DNA of 64,000 nt, taken from positions 4,650,001 through 4,714,000 of the forward strand of contig NZ_JACMIA010000001.1 of assembly GCF_014252955.1 (NCBI RefSeq), written 5' to 3'. This document shows, piece by piece, positions 1 to 10,321 of the stretch; the stretch's first letter is position 1, and each line of letters starts with the position of its first letter. Under the pieces are notes generated by a model. The model was not told where the DNA came from, made no database searches, and saw nothing but the letters and a program-made list of their open reading frames with translations. Both the position numbers and the translations under genes were made by a program. This stretch comes from Stappia sp. 28M-7. GTDB taxonomy: Bacteria > Pseudomonadota > Alphaproteobacteria > Rhizobiales > Stappiaceae.

Positions 1-416
1 AGGTGATGGGCCTGGTGACGCTGGAAGACATCCTGGAGGAGATCGTCGGCGAGATCTCGGACGAGCACGACGTGGAGCTTGCCGGCGTGCGTCCGCAGCC
101 GGACGGCTCGATCATTGTCGACGGCGGCGTGCCGATCCGCGACCTCAACCGTGCCGTCGACTGGCGACTGCCGGACGACGAGGCGACCACGATCGCGGGA
201 CTGGTGATCCACGAGGCCCGCATGATCCCCGAGGAACGGCAGGCCTTCACCTTCCACGGCTACCGCTTCACCGTGCTGAAGCGCGAGAAGAACCGCGTGA
301 CGCGCCTGAAGATCACGCCGCTGTCCAAGGCCGTGGCCGGCTCGGTCAAGGCCGTGTTCGCCGGCCAAGCGGCCGCGACAGCCCAGGCACCGACCCCCAC
401 CGTCCAGCCGGGCTGA
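1..416 (+). CDS. HlyC/CorC-family transporter/hemolysin-like protein, C-terminal part
   Basis: The gene enters the window already open, so only the last ~138 residues are seen. They begin inside the second CBS domain (LVTLEDILEEIVGEI, a signature of CorC/TlyC proteins) and continue into the CorC_HlyC domain (about residues 45-115 of the visible part: DGSIIVDGG, then FTFHGYRFTVL). Members are CNNM/CorC-type proteins linked to Mg/Co efflux; the N-terminal part, whatever its form, lies outside. The tail after the domain is low-complexity Ala/Thr/Pro. The next gene is convergent, with only 27 bp between the stops. Confidence 0.85.
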   Translation, partial: VMGLVTLEDILEEIVGEISDEHDVELAGVRPQPDGSIIVDGGVPIRDLNRAVDWRLPDDEATTIAGLVIHEARMIPEERQAFTFHGYRFTVLKREKNRVTRLKITPLSKAVAGSVKAVFAGQAAATAQAPTPTVQPG

Positions 417-443
417 TCGGCCCGGCCCGGCGAAGGGTCTGGT

Positions 444-746
444 TCAGGCGAGAGACGCCGGTCCGCCACCGCGCGGGTCGCGCTCGTCGGGCGTGCGGAC
501 TTCAATCGCCAGCGCATGAAGGCCGGCGTCGAAAGCCGGCTTCAGGCAGTCGTTGACGGCCCGGTGTCGCGCGACGCGACTCTGGCCGGCAAGCGCCTGT
601 GCCACCATGCGAATACGAAAATGGGTCTCGCCGCCCTCGCGCCAGCCGCCATGTCCGCGGTGGCGCTCGGATTCGTCGATCACCTCGAGGCTCTGCGGGG
701 CGAAGGCCTCGCGCAGACGCTGTTCGATCAGGTCCCGGATGCTCAT
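444..746 (-). CDS. BolA family protein
   Basis: A 100-residue protein when started at the ATG preceding SIRDLIEQRL; an ATG three codons upstream is the alternative. The fold signature is complete: the SERHRGHGGW loop, THFRIRMV strand, and the final RHRAVNDCL...LHALAIEV helix-strand with the conserved His. BolA proteins bind [2Fe-2S] clusters together with monothiol glutaredoxins and affect iron homeostasis and cell shape. No glutaredoxin gene is adjacent. It is divergent from the J-domain gene at 881, with the shared promoter region in about 135 bp. Confidence 0.88.
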   Translation of the reverse strand: MSIRDLIEQRLREAFAPQSLEVIDESERHRGHGGWREGGETHFRIRMVAQALAGQSRVARHRAVNDCLKPAFDAGLHALAIEVRTPDERDPRGGGPASLA

Positions 747-880
747 GCCCTCCATGTGACAGACTTTTCGGCGCCGTCAAGACCTTGCCGAAGGTGCCCC
801 CCTCCCCCTATTTATGCGGATCGCCGTGGCAAGAGCCGCGCATTCCCGCCCCGCAGATCACGGAAACTGGACCAGGACCG

Positions 881-1507
881 GTGGCTTCGGACATCTTCGA
901 CCGCATTCGCATCAGCCCGAAGCGCAGCCGCGCTGCGGAGGAGGAGTTCGTGTGCGAGCGGACCTGCGACTGGGAAGGCTGCGACGAGCCCGGCACCCAC
1001 AGGGCGCCGAAGGGGCGCCATGCCGATGGCGAGTACCACCATTTCTGCCTCGCCCATGTGCGGGACTACAACAAGTCCTACAACTATTTCGCCGGCATGG
1101 ACGACGATGAGACGCGCGCCTACCAGCGCGACGCCCTGACCGGCCATCGCCCGACCTGGAAGATGGGCGTCAATGCCAAGGCGGCCGGCGAAGGTGCCCA
1201 CGCCTGGTCGGATGTCGACCCGCGCCAGGCGGCCAAGGCCCGCGCGGAGGCCCGCAAGCGCCCCGGGCGCGGCGGCCGCACGGAAGGAAGCGGCGCCCGC
1301 GCGCCCAAGCTGAAGCAGCTGGAGGCACGCGCCTTCGACACGCTCGGCCTGCCGCATCATGCCCGCGACGCCGAGATCAAGGCCCGCTACAAGGAACTCG
1401 TGAAGCGGCTGCACCCAGATGCCAATGGCGGCGACAGATCGCTTGAAGACCGGCTACGCGAGATCATCAACGCCTATTCGCTGCTGAAAAAGGCCGGCTT
1501 CTGCTGA
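881..1507 (+). CDS. J-domain (DnaJ-like) protein
   Basis: The frame is open from 599, but conservation begins at the GTG at 881 ([11 protein letters not shown]), giving 208 residues. An N-terminal segment carries spaced Cys/His residues (CDWEGC, HHFCLAH) and a YNKSYNYF motif typical of this alphaproteobacterial family. The J domain is C-terminal, from about residue 150, with the HPD tripeptide in [10 protein letters not shown]. The HPD loop activates Hsp70 ATPase, so the protein is probably a specialised DnaK co-chaperone. In Rhizobiales a gene of this kind often precedes cobS, as here. The start assignment is uncertain because the ribosome binding site is weak. Confidence 0.85.
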   Translation: MASDIFDRIRISPKRSRAAEEEFVCERTCDWEGCDEPGTHRAPKGRHADGEYHHFCLAHVRDYNKSYNYFAGMDDDETRAYQRDALTGHRPTWKMGVNAKAAGEGAHAWSDVDPRQAAKARAEARKRPGRGGRTEGSGARAPKLKQLEARAFDTLGLPHHARDAEIKARYKELVKRLHPDANGGDRSLEDRLREIINAYSLLKKAGFC

Positions 1508-1800
1508 AGCCACCGGACTGCCTTGTCCTTAAGCAGGCTTGCCAGTTGGTCCGGATAGGCTATGAAATCGTAGACCTCCCGGTTTTGAGGATCGCGCCCG
1601 GCCCCGCCGGCCTGCGGTTTCCCGTCGCAGGGAGATCCCTTTCCCGGCGCAATTCGCGCCAGCGCCGCCAGCGACGAGGCGTTTTCACTTGGCCGAACGG
1701 GGCTCTGGCAATAGGGTCTGGTTCGAATTTCGCGCCGTGGCGGCATCACGGTGCAGTGCGACATCGCGGATCCCGCCGGCGGCGGGCCAGCGGAGGAAAG
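1508..1800. other. Gene-free stretch between J-domain gene and cobS
   Basis: Nearly 300 bp. The + strand is open in the cobS frame from 1546 but reads as non-conserved, Arg-rich sequence. On the minus strand an open frame ending at 1474 encodes about 95 residues, with a more protein-like end ([16 protein letters not shown]) that overlaps the J-domain gene's 3' end; it is not recognised. A good ribosome binding site (gaggaaag) stands right before cobS. Confidence 0.4.
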
Positions 1801-2787
1801 ATGACTGACAAGACCATGCCCGTCGAAAACCTGCCGGATACCACCGTGTCCGTGCGCGAGACCTTCGGCATCGACAGCGACCTGACGGTTCCCGCCTACA
1901 AGGAGCCGACCTCGCATACGCCCGATCTCGATCCCGATTATCTCTTCGACCGGCAGACCACCCTGGCGATCCTCGCCGGCTTCGCCCACAACCGCCGCGT
2001 CATGGTCACGGGCTATCACGGCACCGGCAAGTCGACCCATATCGAGCAGGTGGCCGCACGGCTGAACTGGCCCTGCGTGCGCGTCAACCTCGACAGCCAC
2101 ATCTCGCGTATCGATCTGGTCGGCAAGGACGCCATCGTCCTCAAGGACGGCCGCCAGGTCACCGAGTTCCGGGACGGCATCCTGCCCTGGGCGCTGCAGA
2201 ACAACATCGCGCTGGTCTTCGACGAGTACGATGCCGGCCGCCCGGACGTGATGTTCGTCATCCAGCGTGTGCTTGAGGTCTCCGGCCGCCTGACCCTGCT
2301 CGACCAGAACCGGGTGATTCGCCCGCATCCGGCCTTCCGCCTGTTTGCCACCACCAACACGGTCGGCCTTGGCGACACGTCCGGCCTCTATCACGGCACG
2401 CAGCAGATCAACCAGGGCCAGATGGACCGCTGGTCGATCGTCACCACGCTGAACTACCTGCCGCACGACAACGAGGTCGAGATCGTCCTGGCCAAATCGA
2501 AGCACTACCAGAACGAGGAGGGTCGCAAGACCGTCTCGCGCATGGTCCGCCTCGCCGACATGACCCGGAACGCCTTCATCAACGGCGACCTGTCGACGGT
2601 GATGAGCCCGCGTACGGTGATCACCTGGGCCGAGAACACCGACATCTTCAAGGACCTCGGCTTCGCCTTCCGCGTCACCTTCCTCAACAAGTGCGACGAG
2701 ATGGAGCGCACGCTGGTGGCCGAGTTCTACCAGCGCTGCTTCGGCGAAGAGCTGCCCGAGTCCGCTGCCAACGTGGTGATGAGCTGA
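1801..2787 (+). CDS. cobS: Aerobic cobaltochelatase subunit CobS
   Basis: CobS is the AAA+ subunit of the ATP-dependent CobNST cobaltochelatase, which puts cobalt into hydrogenobyrinic acid a,c-diamide in the aerobic B12 pathway. The 328-residue length matches the family. The Walker A motif GYHGTGKST is near residues 71-79, Walker B VFDEYDAG near 137, and the sensor region [11 protein letters not shown] follows. The ATG at 1801 is preceded by a clear purine-rich site. cobT starts 11 bp after the stop, so the two form an operon. The large subunit CobN is not in the window. Confidence 0.97.
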   Translation: MTDKTMPVENLPDTTVSVRETFGIDSDLTVPAYKEPTSHTPDLDPDYLFDRQTTLAILAGFAHNRRVMVTGYHGTGKSTHIEQVAARLNWPCVRVNLDSHISRIDLVGKDAIVLKDGRQVTEFRDGILPWALQNNIALVFDEYDAGRPDVMFVIQRVLEVSGRLTLLDQNRVIRPHPAFRLFATTNTVGLGDTSGLYHGTQQINQGQMDRWSIVTTLNYLPHDNEVEIVLAKSKHYQNEEGRKTVSRMVRLADMTRNAFINGDLSTVMSPRTVITWAENTDIFKDLGFAFRVTFLNKCDEMERTLVAEFYQRCFGEELPESAANVVMS

Positions 2788-2798
2788 CCGGCACTCCC

Positions 2799-4691
2799 AT
2801 GCGCAATCCGCCTTCCGAGAAGAGCAAGCCCTCGAGCGAACCGCTGAAGCGGGCGATCGGCGACACGATGCGCGCCATCGCCGCCGATGCCGAGCTCGAG
2901 GTGCTGTTCTCCTCCGACAAGCCGTCGCTGTCGGGCCACACGGCCCGCCTGCCGGAGCCCTCGCGTCGCCTCACCGCCGACGAGATCGCCGTCACGCGCG
3001 GCCTCGGCGACGCCATGGCGCTCAAGCTCGCCTGCCATGACCCCGGCCTGCACCGCAAGCTGGTCCCGCAGGGCGAGACGGCCCGCGCCATCTTCGACGC
3101 GGTCGAGCAGGCGCGCTGCGAGGCGGTCGGCGCCAACCGCATGCCCGGCGTTTCCGACAATCTCTCCGCCATGCTGGAAGAGCGCAGCCGCAAGGCCGCC
3201 TATGCGGACGTCGCCAGCCGCGAGGATGCACCTCTGGAAGAGGCGATCGCCTACATGGTGCGCGAGCGCCTGACCGGCCGGCCGGCGCCCAGGAGCGCGG
3301 AGCCGATGATCGCCCAGTGGCGCGGCTGGATCGAGGATAAGGCGGGCGACGCGCTCGACCTGCTCGCCGACCGGATCGAGGACCAGCAGGATTTCGCCAA
3401 GCGTCTGCGCAAGGTGCTGACCTCTCTCGAGATGGACGAGGACATCGGCCAGGAGAGCGAGAACGAGGACGGCGAGAACGAGGACGCCGAAGGCCGCAAC
3501 GAGCGCGGCGAGACCTCCGCCGATGGCGAGGAGGAAAGCGGCGAGGACGAGGGTGCGCCGCAGGAGATGGAACTCTCCGGCGAGGAGACCGAGGCGGGCG
3601 AAACCGAAGGTCTCGATGGCGACCTGCAGGAGCTCACCCAGGACGACCAGGCGGATCAGGCCGAGGAGCCGGGCGAAAGCCGGCGCCGCGAGCTGCCGTT
3701 TTCCAACCTGCCGCTGACCTCGGACTACAAGTTCTTCACCAGCCGCTTCGACGAGACGGTTCCGGCCGAGGAGCTGTGCGACACCGCCGAGCTCGACCGC
3801 CTGCGCAGCCATCTCGACAAGCAGCTGGTCAACCTGCAGGGCGCCGTCGCCCGGCTGGCCAATCGGTTGCAGCGCAAGCTGCTGGCCCAGCAGAACCGCT
3901 CCTGGTCGTTCGACCTGGAGGAAGGCATGCTGGACACGGCCCGCCTCACCCGTGTCGTCACCGACCCGATGCAGCCGCTCGCCTTCAAGCAGGAGAGCGA
4001 CACCAATTTCCGCGATACGGTCGTCACGCTGCTGCTGGACAATTCCGGCTCCATGCGCGGCCGGCCGATCACCGTTGCCGCGACCTGCGCCGACATCCTT
4101 GCCCGTACGCTGGAGCGCTGCGGCGTGAAGGTCGAGATCCTCGGCTTCACCACCCGCGCCTGGAAGGGCGGGCAGTCGCGCGAGGCGTGGCTTGCCGCCG
4201 GCAAGCCGGCCCAGCCGGGCCGCCTCAACGACCTGCGCCACATCATCTACAAGTCCGCCGATGCGCCCTGGCGCCGTGCCCGCCGCAATCTCGGGCTGAT
4301 GATGCGCGAGGGCCTGCTGAAGGAAAACATCGACGGCGAGGCGCTGGACTGGGCGCACAAGCGCCTGCTCGGCCGTCCCGAGGCGCGCAAGATCCTGATG
4401 ATGATCTCCGACGGCGCCCCGGTCGACGACTGCACGCTGTCGGTGAATCCCGGCAACTATCTCGAGCGGCACCTTCGCTACATCATCGAGGAAATCGAGA
4501 CCCGCTCGCCGGTGGAGCTCATCGCCATCGGCATCGGCCACGACGTCACGCGCTACTACCGCCGTGCCGTTACGATCGTCGATGCGGAGGAACTGGCCGG
4601 CGCCATGACCGACCAGCTCGCCGATCTCTTCGACGAGCAGACGCAGGCGACGTCGCGCGGTGGCCGCGGACGGCGTCGCGCGGCCCGCTGA
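2799..4691 (+). CDS. cobT: Aerobic cobaltochelatase subunit CobT
   Basis: Partner of CobS in the CobNST cobaltochelatase. At 630 residues it has the family's three parts: a helical N-terminal domain, a very acidic linker rich in Glu/Asp (about residues 205-310), and a C-terminal von Willebrand factor A domain with the MIDAS motif DNSGSM near residue 413. The VWA domain is thought to dock the CobS hexamer on CobN. The start at 2799 ([10 protein letters not shown]) follows cobS closely; an upstream open frame from 2691 overlaps cobS and is not needed. Confidence 0.96.
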   Translation: MRNPPSEKSKPSSEPLKRAIGDTMRAIAADAELEVLFSSDKPSLSGHTARLPEPSRRLTADEIAVTRGLGDAMALKLACHDPGLHRKLVPQGETARAIFDAVEQARCEAVGANRMPGVSDNLSAMLEERSRKAAYADVASREDAPLEEAIAYMVRERLTGRPAPRSAEPMIAQWRGWIEDKAGDALDLLADRIEDQQDFAKRLRKVLTSLEMDEDIGQESENEDGENEDAEGRNERGETSADGEEESGEDEGAPQEMELSGEETEAGETEGLDGDLQELTQDDQADQAEEPGESRRRELPFSNLPLTSDYKFFTSRFDETVPAEELCDTAELDRLRSHLDKQLVNLQGAVARLANRLQRKLLAQQNRSWSFDLEEGMLDTARLTRVVTDPMQPLAFKQESDTNFRDTVVTLLLDNSGSMRGRPITVAATCADILARTLERCGVKVEILGFTTRAWKGGQSREAWLAAGKPAQPGRLNDLRHIIYKSADAPWRRARRNLGLMMREGLLKENIDGEALDWAHKRLLGRPEARKILMMISDGAPVDDCTLSVNPGNYLERHLRYIIEEIETRSPVELIAIGIGHDVTRYYRRAVTIVDAEELAGAMTDQLADLFDEQTQATSRGGRGRRRAAR

Positions 4692-4695
4692 CACC

Positions 4696-5754
4696 ATGAT
4701 CCGCCTGCCGGCGATCCGGCTTTCCGCACAGCGCGGCCTCGCGCTGGCGGCTTCCCTGTTCGCCGCCTTGCTGGTGGTCGAACCGGCCCCGGCTCGCGCC
4801 GTCATCGACGTCCCCTTTCAGGACGTGACGGTCCGCAGCAAGCGGATCGAGGCCTTTCGCATCGGCCGCGCCGACGAGCCGCGCTTCGGCGAACTCACCT
4901 TTCTCGGTGGACTGGAGCTGCTGTCCGGCAATCGTCACATGGGCGGCCTTTCGGGACTGGTGCTGAGCCCCGACGGCAGCCGGATGACCGCCATCGCCGA
5001 CAACGGCCTGTGGTTCACGGCAACCATCGACGCGGAGCCCGACGGGCGGCCGCTCGCGGTTCGCGACGCCCAGCTCAGCGCCATCGTCGGTCCTGACGGC
5101 CGGCCGCTGATGGATCGCGGCCGCGGCGATGCGGAGGCCCTGACGCTGCGCCGCAATCCGGATGGTACCGGCGAGCTCTACATGGCGACCGAGCGCTACC
5201 ACGCGATCTACGCCTTCCCCTACCCGCTCGCCGACCTGCGTACGCCCGGACGCGAGCTCGACCTGCCTCCCGCCCTGCGTCAGCTGCGCCACAACAAGGG
5301 CATGGAGGCCATCGCCTTCGCCAATTCCGGCCCGCTTTCCGGCACGCTGGTCGTGGTCTCGGAGCGCGGACAGACCTTCAACTCGAACCTGCCGGGCTTC
5401 CTGCTCGGCGGACCGACGCCGGGTACCTTCACGGTTCTGCGACAGGACTCCTACGACGCGACCGACGCGACCTTCCTCGACAATGGCGACATGGTGCTGC
5501 TGGAGCGGCGGTTCACCCTGCGCCATGGCGTCGGCATGCGGGTTCGCCTGCTGCCGGCAGCGGAGCTGAAACCCGGCGCCATGGTGGTCGGCCGCGTGCT
5601 GCTGGAGGCGGGCTTTTCCGAGCAGATCGACAACATGGAAGGCGTCGCCATCCACCGGAACGACGCCGGAGAGACCATCCTCACCATCATCTCCGACGAC
5701 AACCGCTCGATCCTGCAGCGCACGCTGCTGCTGCGCTTCCGCATCGACGGCTGA
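4696..5754 (+). CDS. Exported esterase-like/phytase-like protein
   Basis: 352 residues with a typical signal peptide (positively charged start, hydrophobic core, cleavage near PARAVID), so periplasmic or secreted. The body matches the 'esterase-like activity of phytase' family (PF13449), a beta-propeller-like fold: GGLSGLVLSPDG, ALTLRRNPDG, NKGMEAIAF and the final NMEGVAIH are the recurrent blades. The substrate is unknown. The ATG is 4 bp after the cobT stop, so it is probably co-transcribed with cobST, an arrangement seen in related genomes. Confidence 0.82.
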   Translation: MIRLPAIRLSAQRGLALAASLFAALLVVEPAPARAVIDVPFQDVTVRSKRIEAFRIGRADEPRFGELTFLGGLELLSGNRHMGGLSGLVLSPDGSRMTAIADNGLWFTATIDAEPDGRPLAVRDAQLSAIVGPDGRPLMDRGRGDAEALTLRRNPDGTGELYMATERYHAIYAFPYPLADLRTPGRELDLPPALRQLRHNKGMEAIAFANSGPLSGTLVVVSERGQTFNSNLPGFLLGGPTPGTFTVLRQDSYDATDATFLDNGDMVLLERRFTLRHGVGMRVRLLPAAELKPGAMVVGRVLLEAGFSEQIDNMEGVAIHRNDAGETILTIISDDNRSILQRTLLLRFRIDG

Positions 5755-6089
5755 CCCCGCCGCGACGCGCATCCGCAAGGCCATGTTGACAATGGCCGCG
5801 CATGACGGCATCTAGACGCCGTCGAGGTTCGGACACTTCCCGTCCGGATCCGCGAGGGATCCCATGCCGAAGCCGTGCGCCCTTTCCAACGCCCCGTTGA
5901 CCGCGACGAAAGCCGCGAACGGTGTCGCGTGCGCCGGCACGACCACGACGACGACCCGCAAAACGACCGCCTGACGGCCCTCTCGACCCGCGCTCCCCCG
6001 GGTCTGACGGGGGACCGAAAGGACCTGAGGCTCCCGCAGGGATGGCGGCTTCGGGTTGGCGGGGAGCGGCAAGAGAGGACTGAACAACA
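5755..6089. other. Gene-free stretch before asd, with a possible promoter
   Basis: 335 bp. A TTGACA box at 5786-5791 is followed after 17 bp by CATCTA (5809-5814), a fair match to a housekeeping promoter pointing toward asd. Open frames on both strands here are Arg/Pro-rich and look non-coding. A purine-rich ribosome binding site precedes the asd start. Confidence 0.4.
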
Positions 6090-7124
6090 ATGGCTTACAA
6101 GATCGCAGTGGTCGGCGCGACCGGCAATGTCGGCCGCGAGATGCTCGACATTCTGGACGAGCGCGGCTTTCCGGCCCGCGAGGTCGTGCCTGTCGCCTCC
6201 CGCCGTTCGCAGGGCGTCGACGTCTCCTTCGGCGACCGGACGCTGACCTGCCAGGCCATCGACCATTTCGACTTCTCGGACGTCGACATCTGCCTGATGT
6301 CCGCCGGCGGTACCGTGTCCAAGGAGTGGTCGCCGAAGATCGCCGCCAAGGGCTGCGTCGTCATCGACAACTCCTCGGCCTGGCGTTACGACTCCGACGT
6401 GCCGCTGATCGTTCCGGAAGTGAATGCCGATGCCATCACCGGCTTCACCAAGAAGAACATCATCGCCAACCCGAACTGCTCGACCGCGCAGCTCGTCGTC
6501 GCGCTGAAGCCGCTGCACGATGCGGCCACCATTCGCCGTGTCGTCGTGTCCACCTACCAGTCGGTGTCCGGCGCGGGCAAGGACGGCATGGACGAGCTGT
6601 TCAACCAGACCCGCTCGGTCTTCGTGAACGATCCGATCACCCCGGAGAAGTTCACCAAGCGCATCGCCTTCAACGTCATCCCCCATATCGATGTCTTCAT
6701 GGAGGACGGCTACACCAAGGAAGAGTGGAAGGTGCTGGCCGAGACCAAGAAGATGCTCGACCCGAAGATCAAGGTCACCTGCACCGCCGTGCGCGTGCCG
6801 GTGTTCATCGGCCATTCGGAGAGCGTCAACATCGAGTTCGAGCGCCCGATCACGGCCGAGGAGGCCCGCGACATCCTGCGTGAGGCGCCGGGTGTGCTCG
6901 TCGTCGACAAGCACGAGGATGGCGGCTACGTCACGCCCTACGAGAGCGCCGGCGAGGATGCGACCTATGTCAGCCGCATTCGCGAGGACGCCACGATCGA
7001 GAACGGGCTCAACATGTGGGTCGTTGCCGACAACCTGCGCAAGGGCGCGGCGCTGAACGCCGTGCAGATCGCCGAGGTTCTGGTCAATCGCGGCCTGATC
7101 ACCCCGAAGAAGGTCGCCGCCTGA
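6090..7124 (+). CDS. asd: Aspartate-semialdehyde dehydrogenase
   Basis: Converts 4-aspartyl phosphate to aspartate semialdehyde with NADPH, the branch point to lysine, diaminopimelate, threonine and methionine. The 344 residues include the N-terminal nucleotide motif VGATGNVGREML, the catalytic cysteine in NPNCSTAQL (about residue 130), and the substrate-binding HIDVFMEDGYTKEEWK stretch ending in the conserved VRVPVFIGHSES segment. It appears to be a single-gene unit, with its own upstream gap and a strong terminator after it. Confidence 0.97.
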   Translation: MAYKIAVVGATGNVGREMLDILDERGFPAREVVPVASRRSQGVDVSFGDRTLTCQAIDHFDFSDVDICLMSAGGTVSKEWSPKIAAKGCVVIDNSSAWRYDSDVPLIVPEVNADAITGFTKKNIIANPNCSTAQLVVALKPLHDAATIRRVVVSTYQSVSGAGKDGMDELFNQTRSVFVNDPITPEKFTKRIAFNVIPHIDVFMEDGYTKEEWKVLAETKKMLDPKIKVTCTAVRVPVFIGHSESVNIEFERPITAEEARDILREAPGVLVVDKHEDGGYVTPYESAGEDATYVSRIREDATIENGLNMWVVADNLRKGAALNAVQIAEVLVNRGLITPKKVAA

Positions 7125-7154
7125 GGCATTCCTCCTTCCGATCCGTTTTCCGCG

Positions 7155-7185
7155 CGGCGCGGCCCCCTGGGGCCGCGCCGTTTTT
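7155..7185 (+). terminator. Rho-independent terminator of asd
   Basis: A perfect 12-bp stem (CGGCGCGGCCCC at 7155-7166 pairing with 7169-7180), a minimal loop, and then five T. It lies 30 bp after the asd stop. Confidence 0.9.
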
Positions 7186-7279
7186 CATCCACTCCCCGCA
7201 ATCCTGACAGGGCTGGCCGCGCCGGACAAAAGCCGACAGACTGCCCGTCCAGAACATCATCCGGGGAGTGAGTGAGACG

Positions 7280-9055
7280 ATGAACAGGACACCACCACTG
7301 GCATCGGCGCGCAGGATCGCCAGCGCCGCCCTTGCCGCCTGCCTCTTTTGGGCTGGGCCCGGCCTTGCCCAGACGGCAGCCCCCACCGCGCCGCAGCCCG
7401 CGCCGATCCTCTCCGGCTCGGACCGTTTCCACCCCGTACTCGCCCGCAGCGGCATGGTCGCCAGCCAGGAGGCGACCGCGACCCGCGTCGGCCGCGACAT
7501 CCTCGCCGCCGGCGGCAATGCCGTAGATGCGGCGGTGGCGATGGGCTTCGCCCTCGCCGTGACTCTGCCGCGCGCCGGCAATATCGGCGGCGGCGGTTTC
7601 ATGCTGGTCCACATGGCCGGTAGCGGCGAGACGCAGGCCCTCGACTATCGCGAGCTTGCCCCCGCCGCGGCCAGCCGGGACATGTTCCTCGATGCGGACG
7701 GCAATGCGGACAGCGAAAAGTCCCGCTACTCGGGTCTCGCCGTCGGCGTTCCCGGCACCGTTGCCGGCTTCCACACCGCCCATGCCCGCCACGGCAGCGG
7801 CCGCTTCAGCTTCGCCGACCTGATCGCGCCCGCCATCGCGCTTGCCCGCGACGGCTTCCCCGTTTCCGACGATCTCTCCGGGTCCCTGAAACAGGCCCAT
7901 CCCCGCCTGTCGAAGGATCCTGCCGCGCTGGCGACCTTCTACAAGCCCGATGGCGGTTTCTATGAGCCCGGCGAGACCCTGCGCCAGCCGCAGCTCGCGG
8001 CAACGCTGCAGAAGATCGCCGACGAAGGCCCGGACGGCTTCTACAAGGGTCCGGTCGCGGAGGCGATTGCCGCAAGGGTCCGCGAAGGCGGCGGCGACAT
8101 GACCGCTGACGACCTTGCCGCCTACGAGGCGAAATGGCGCACGCCTGTCTCCGGCACCTATCGCGGCTACGAGATCGTCTCCATGCCGCCCCCCTCCTCC
8201 GGCGGCGTGCATCTCGTGGAGATCCTCAACATGCTGGAGCCCTTCGACCTTGCCGCATCCGGCTCCGGTTCGGCGGCGACGCTCCATGTCATGGCCGAAG
8301 CGATGAAGCGGGCCTATGCGGACCGCTCGGAGTTCCTCGGCGATCCCGACTTCGTCGACATTCCGGTGAAGGGTCTGACCTCCAAGACCTACGCCGCCTC
8401 GCGGATGGCCGACTTCGACACGGCGAAGGCGACGCCCGCCGACGGGCTCTCTCCCGGCAAGCCGGCGCCTTACGAAAGCGAGGAGACCACGCACTATTCG
8501 GTGGTGGACGGACAGGGCAATGCGGTGTCGAACACCTACACGCTCAACTTCTCCTACGGCGTCGGCATGATGGCCGGCGATACCGGCATCCTGCTCAACA
8601 ACGAGCTGGACGACTTCTCCGCCAAACCCGCCGTGCCGAACGCCTACGGCCTCATCGGCGGCGATGCCAATGCCGTCGCTCCGCGCAAGCGGCCACTCTC
8701 CTCGATGAGCCCGACGCTGGTCTTCCGCGATGGCCGGCTGGTGCTGGCCACCGGCTCGCCCGGCGGCAGCCGCATCATCACCACCGTGCTGCAGATCATC
8801 CTGAACGTGGTCGACCACGGCATGAACATCGCGGAGGCGACCGCCGCCCCGCGCATGCACCATCAATGGCTGCCGGACGAAATCCGTATCGAGGAAGGCT
8901 TCTCGCCGGACACGCTGGCGATCCTGCGTGAACGCGGCCACACGGTCGAGGAGCGCGCCACCATGGGCTCCACACAGTCGGTGATGGCGGTCGAGAACGG
9001 CCTTGCCGGTGCCTCGGACCCGCGGGTGCAGGGTGCGCTCGCCGCAGGCTACTAG
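7280..9055 (+). CDS. ggt: Gamma-glutamyltransferase
   Basis: Periplasmic enzyme that cleaves or transfers the gamma-glutamyl group of glutathione. The 591-residue precursor has a signal peptide ending near GLAQTAA. It shows the GGT landmarks: ALAVTLPRAGNIGGGGFML, the Arg-Glu substrate pocket (DYRELAP), and the autocleavage site with the nucleophilic threonine in ETTHYSVVD (about residue 404), followed by the lid-associated GMMAGDTGILLNNE and PLSSMSPTLV with GSPGGSRI. A GTG four codons upstream is an alternative start. It should mature into two chains as in the family. Confidence 0.95.
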   Translation: MNRTPPLASARRIASAALAACLFWAGPGLAQTAAPTAPQPAPILSGSDRFHPVLARSGMVASQEATATRVGRDILAAGGNAVDAAVAMGFALAVTLPRAGNIGGGGFMLVHMAGSGETQALDYRELAPAAASRDMFLDADGNADSEKSRYSGLAVGVPGTVAGFHTAHARHGSGRFSFADLIAPAIALARDGFPVSDDLSGSLKQAHPRLSKDPAALATFYKPDGGFYEPGETLRQPQLAATLQKIADEGPDGFYKGPVAEAIAARVREGGGDMTADDLAAYEAKWRTPVSGTYRGYEIVSMPPPSSGGVHLVEILNMLEPFDLAASGSGSAATLHVMAEAMKRAYADRSEFLGDPDFVDIPVKGLTSKTYAASRMADFDTAKATPADGLSPGKPAPYESEETTHYSVVDGQGNAVSNTYTLNFSYGVGMMAGDTGILLNNELDDFSAKPAVPNAYGLIGGDANAVAPRKRPLSSMSPTLVFRDGRLVLATGSPGGSRIITTVLQIILNVVDHGMNIAEATAAPRMHHQWLPDEIRIEEGFSPDTLAILRERGHTVEERATMGSTQSVMAVENGLAGASDPRVQGALAAGY

Positions 9056-9079
9056 GACAGCCGCAAATCGCCGGCGGGC

Positions 9080-10321
9080 TCAGCCCCGCCGGCGGGCCAG
9101 CGTCGCTGCCAGCAGCAGCACGTAGACGCCGCCGAGCAGCATCGGCAGCCCGTTGAGCCCGGCCGTATCGATGGCAAGACCGGAGATCGCCGGCCCGGCA
9201 AAACCGCCAACGCCCCACATCACGGCGAACCCGGCATTGCCAGCGATCAGCATGGCCCCGGTGAAGCGGCGGCCGAGCTCCATCAGCGCGATGGTGTAGA
9301 CGCCATAGGCCGAGGATCCCCAGACGAAAAGCATGGCCCAGAGCGGCCACTTGGTTTCGATCAGCACGGGCAACAGGGCGGCACCGGCAATCGTCAGCAG
9401 GCACAGCACCACCATGACGAGGCGCGGTCCCCAGCGGTCGGCGACGGTCCCGATGGGCACCTGGAAGACGATGTTGCCGACGATCAGGACGGCAAGCGCC
9501 GTCGCCACCGCCGCCTCGTCGAGGCCATGCCCCAGGCCATAGATCGGGAACAGGGTCAGGATCGCCTGATCGAACGCGGCAGCGATTGCGGTAACCACCA
9601 GCAGGAACGGGATCAGAGGTGCGACGGTGCGGATCGACCCGGTTTCTCCGGCGGCAAACCGCGGCAGCCGATGGCGGATCGTGGCGATCAGCACCGCACA
9701 TGTCAGACAGACCGCGATGCAGAGGAAGAACGGCGCGAGCGTTCGCGTGCCGGTAACGGCAAGCGTTGCCGGGCCGAGCGCAAAGCCGCCGGCGAGCGCC
9801 GTCGCATAGAGCCCGAGCATGCGCCCGCGGATCCGGTCGGGCGCCAGCTGGTTCACCCAGGTCTCGCTCGAGATGTAGAGCCCGTTGATGCCGACGCCGA
9901 GCAGGAAGCGCGCCGGAAACCACAGCCATAGCGACTGTATCATTCCGATCAGCGCGAACAGGACCGCAAGCAGCAGCGCGCAAGCAATCGCCAGCCGCGC
10001 CGCCCCGAAACGGATCGCCAGCTGCGGCACCAGGGGTGCGGACAGGATCAGGCCCAGCGCCATCATCGCGGCATTGCTGCCGATCAGCCAGGCCGGCGTT
10101 CCCTGCCGCTCCAGGATGAAGGACAGCAACGGATACGTCAGGCCCTGCGCAAGGCCGAACACGGCGATCAGCAACAAGACCACCGCGATCGCGGCCCGGT
10201 CGATCGTCTGCGGCGCACCGGGCAGATGCTCTGCCACCTCTGCCACCTGCGGCCGGTCGGGCACCGGGGCGGTCGGCGCCGGGATCAGGTCGGGTTTCTC
10301 GCGATCGTCGATCCCGCTCAT
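9080..10321 (-). CDS. MFS transporter, YcaD/sugar-efflux-like
   Basis: A 413-residue polytopic inner membrane protein with about 12 hydrophobic segments, beginning after a 50-residue cytoplasmic N-terminus. Loops between helices 2-3 (GAARLAIAC) and 8-9 (VADRWGPRLVMVV, with the D-R-x-G-x-R motif) mark the major facilitator superfamily. The closest general type is the YcaD/CsbX-like drug or metabolite efflux group; the substrate cannot be read. Its ATG overlaps the stop of the upstream acetyltransferase (ATGA), so the two are translationally coupled. Confidence 0.85.
   Translation of the reverse strand: MSGIDDREKPDLIPAPTAPVPDRPQVAEVAEHLPGAPQTIDRAAIAVVLLLIAVFGLAQGLTYPLLSFILERQGTPAWLIGSNAAMMALGLILSAPLVPQLAIRFGAARLAIACALLLAVLFALIGMIQSLWLWFPARFLLGVGINGLYISSETWVNQLAPDRIRGRMLGLYATALAGGFALGPATLAVTGTRTLAPFFLCIAVCLTCAVLIATIRHRLPRFAAGETGSIRTVAPLIPFLLVVTAIAAAFDQAILTLFPIYGLGHGLDEAAVATALAVLIVGNIVFQVPIGTVADRWGPRLVMVVLCLLTIAGAALLPVLIETKWPLWAMLFVWGSSAYGVYTIALMELGRRFTGAMLIAGNAGFAVMWGVGGFAGPAISGLAIDTAGLNGLPMLLGGVYVLLLAATLARRRG

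Noticed and set aside
2727-4805. 692-codon minus-strand frame
   Set aside because: Antisense to cobT.
5812-6090. 92-codon minus-strand frame before asd
   Set aside because: No ribosome site, composition typical of non-coding GC-rich DNA, and it covers the asd leader.
6965-8941. 658-codon minus-strand frame
   Set aside because: Antisense to the gamma-glutamyltransferase gene.
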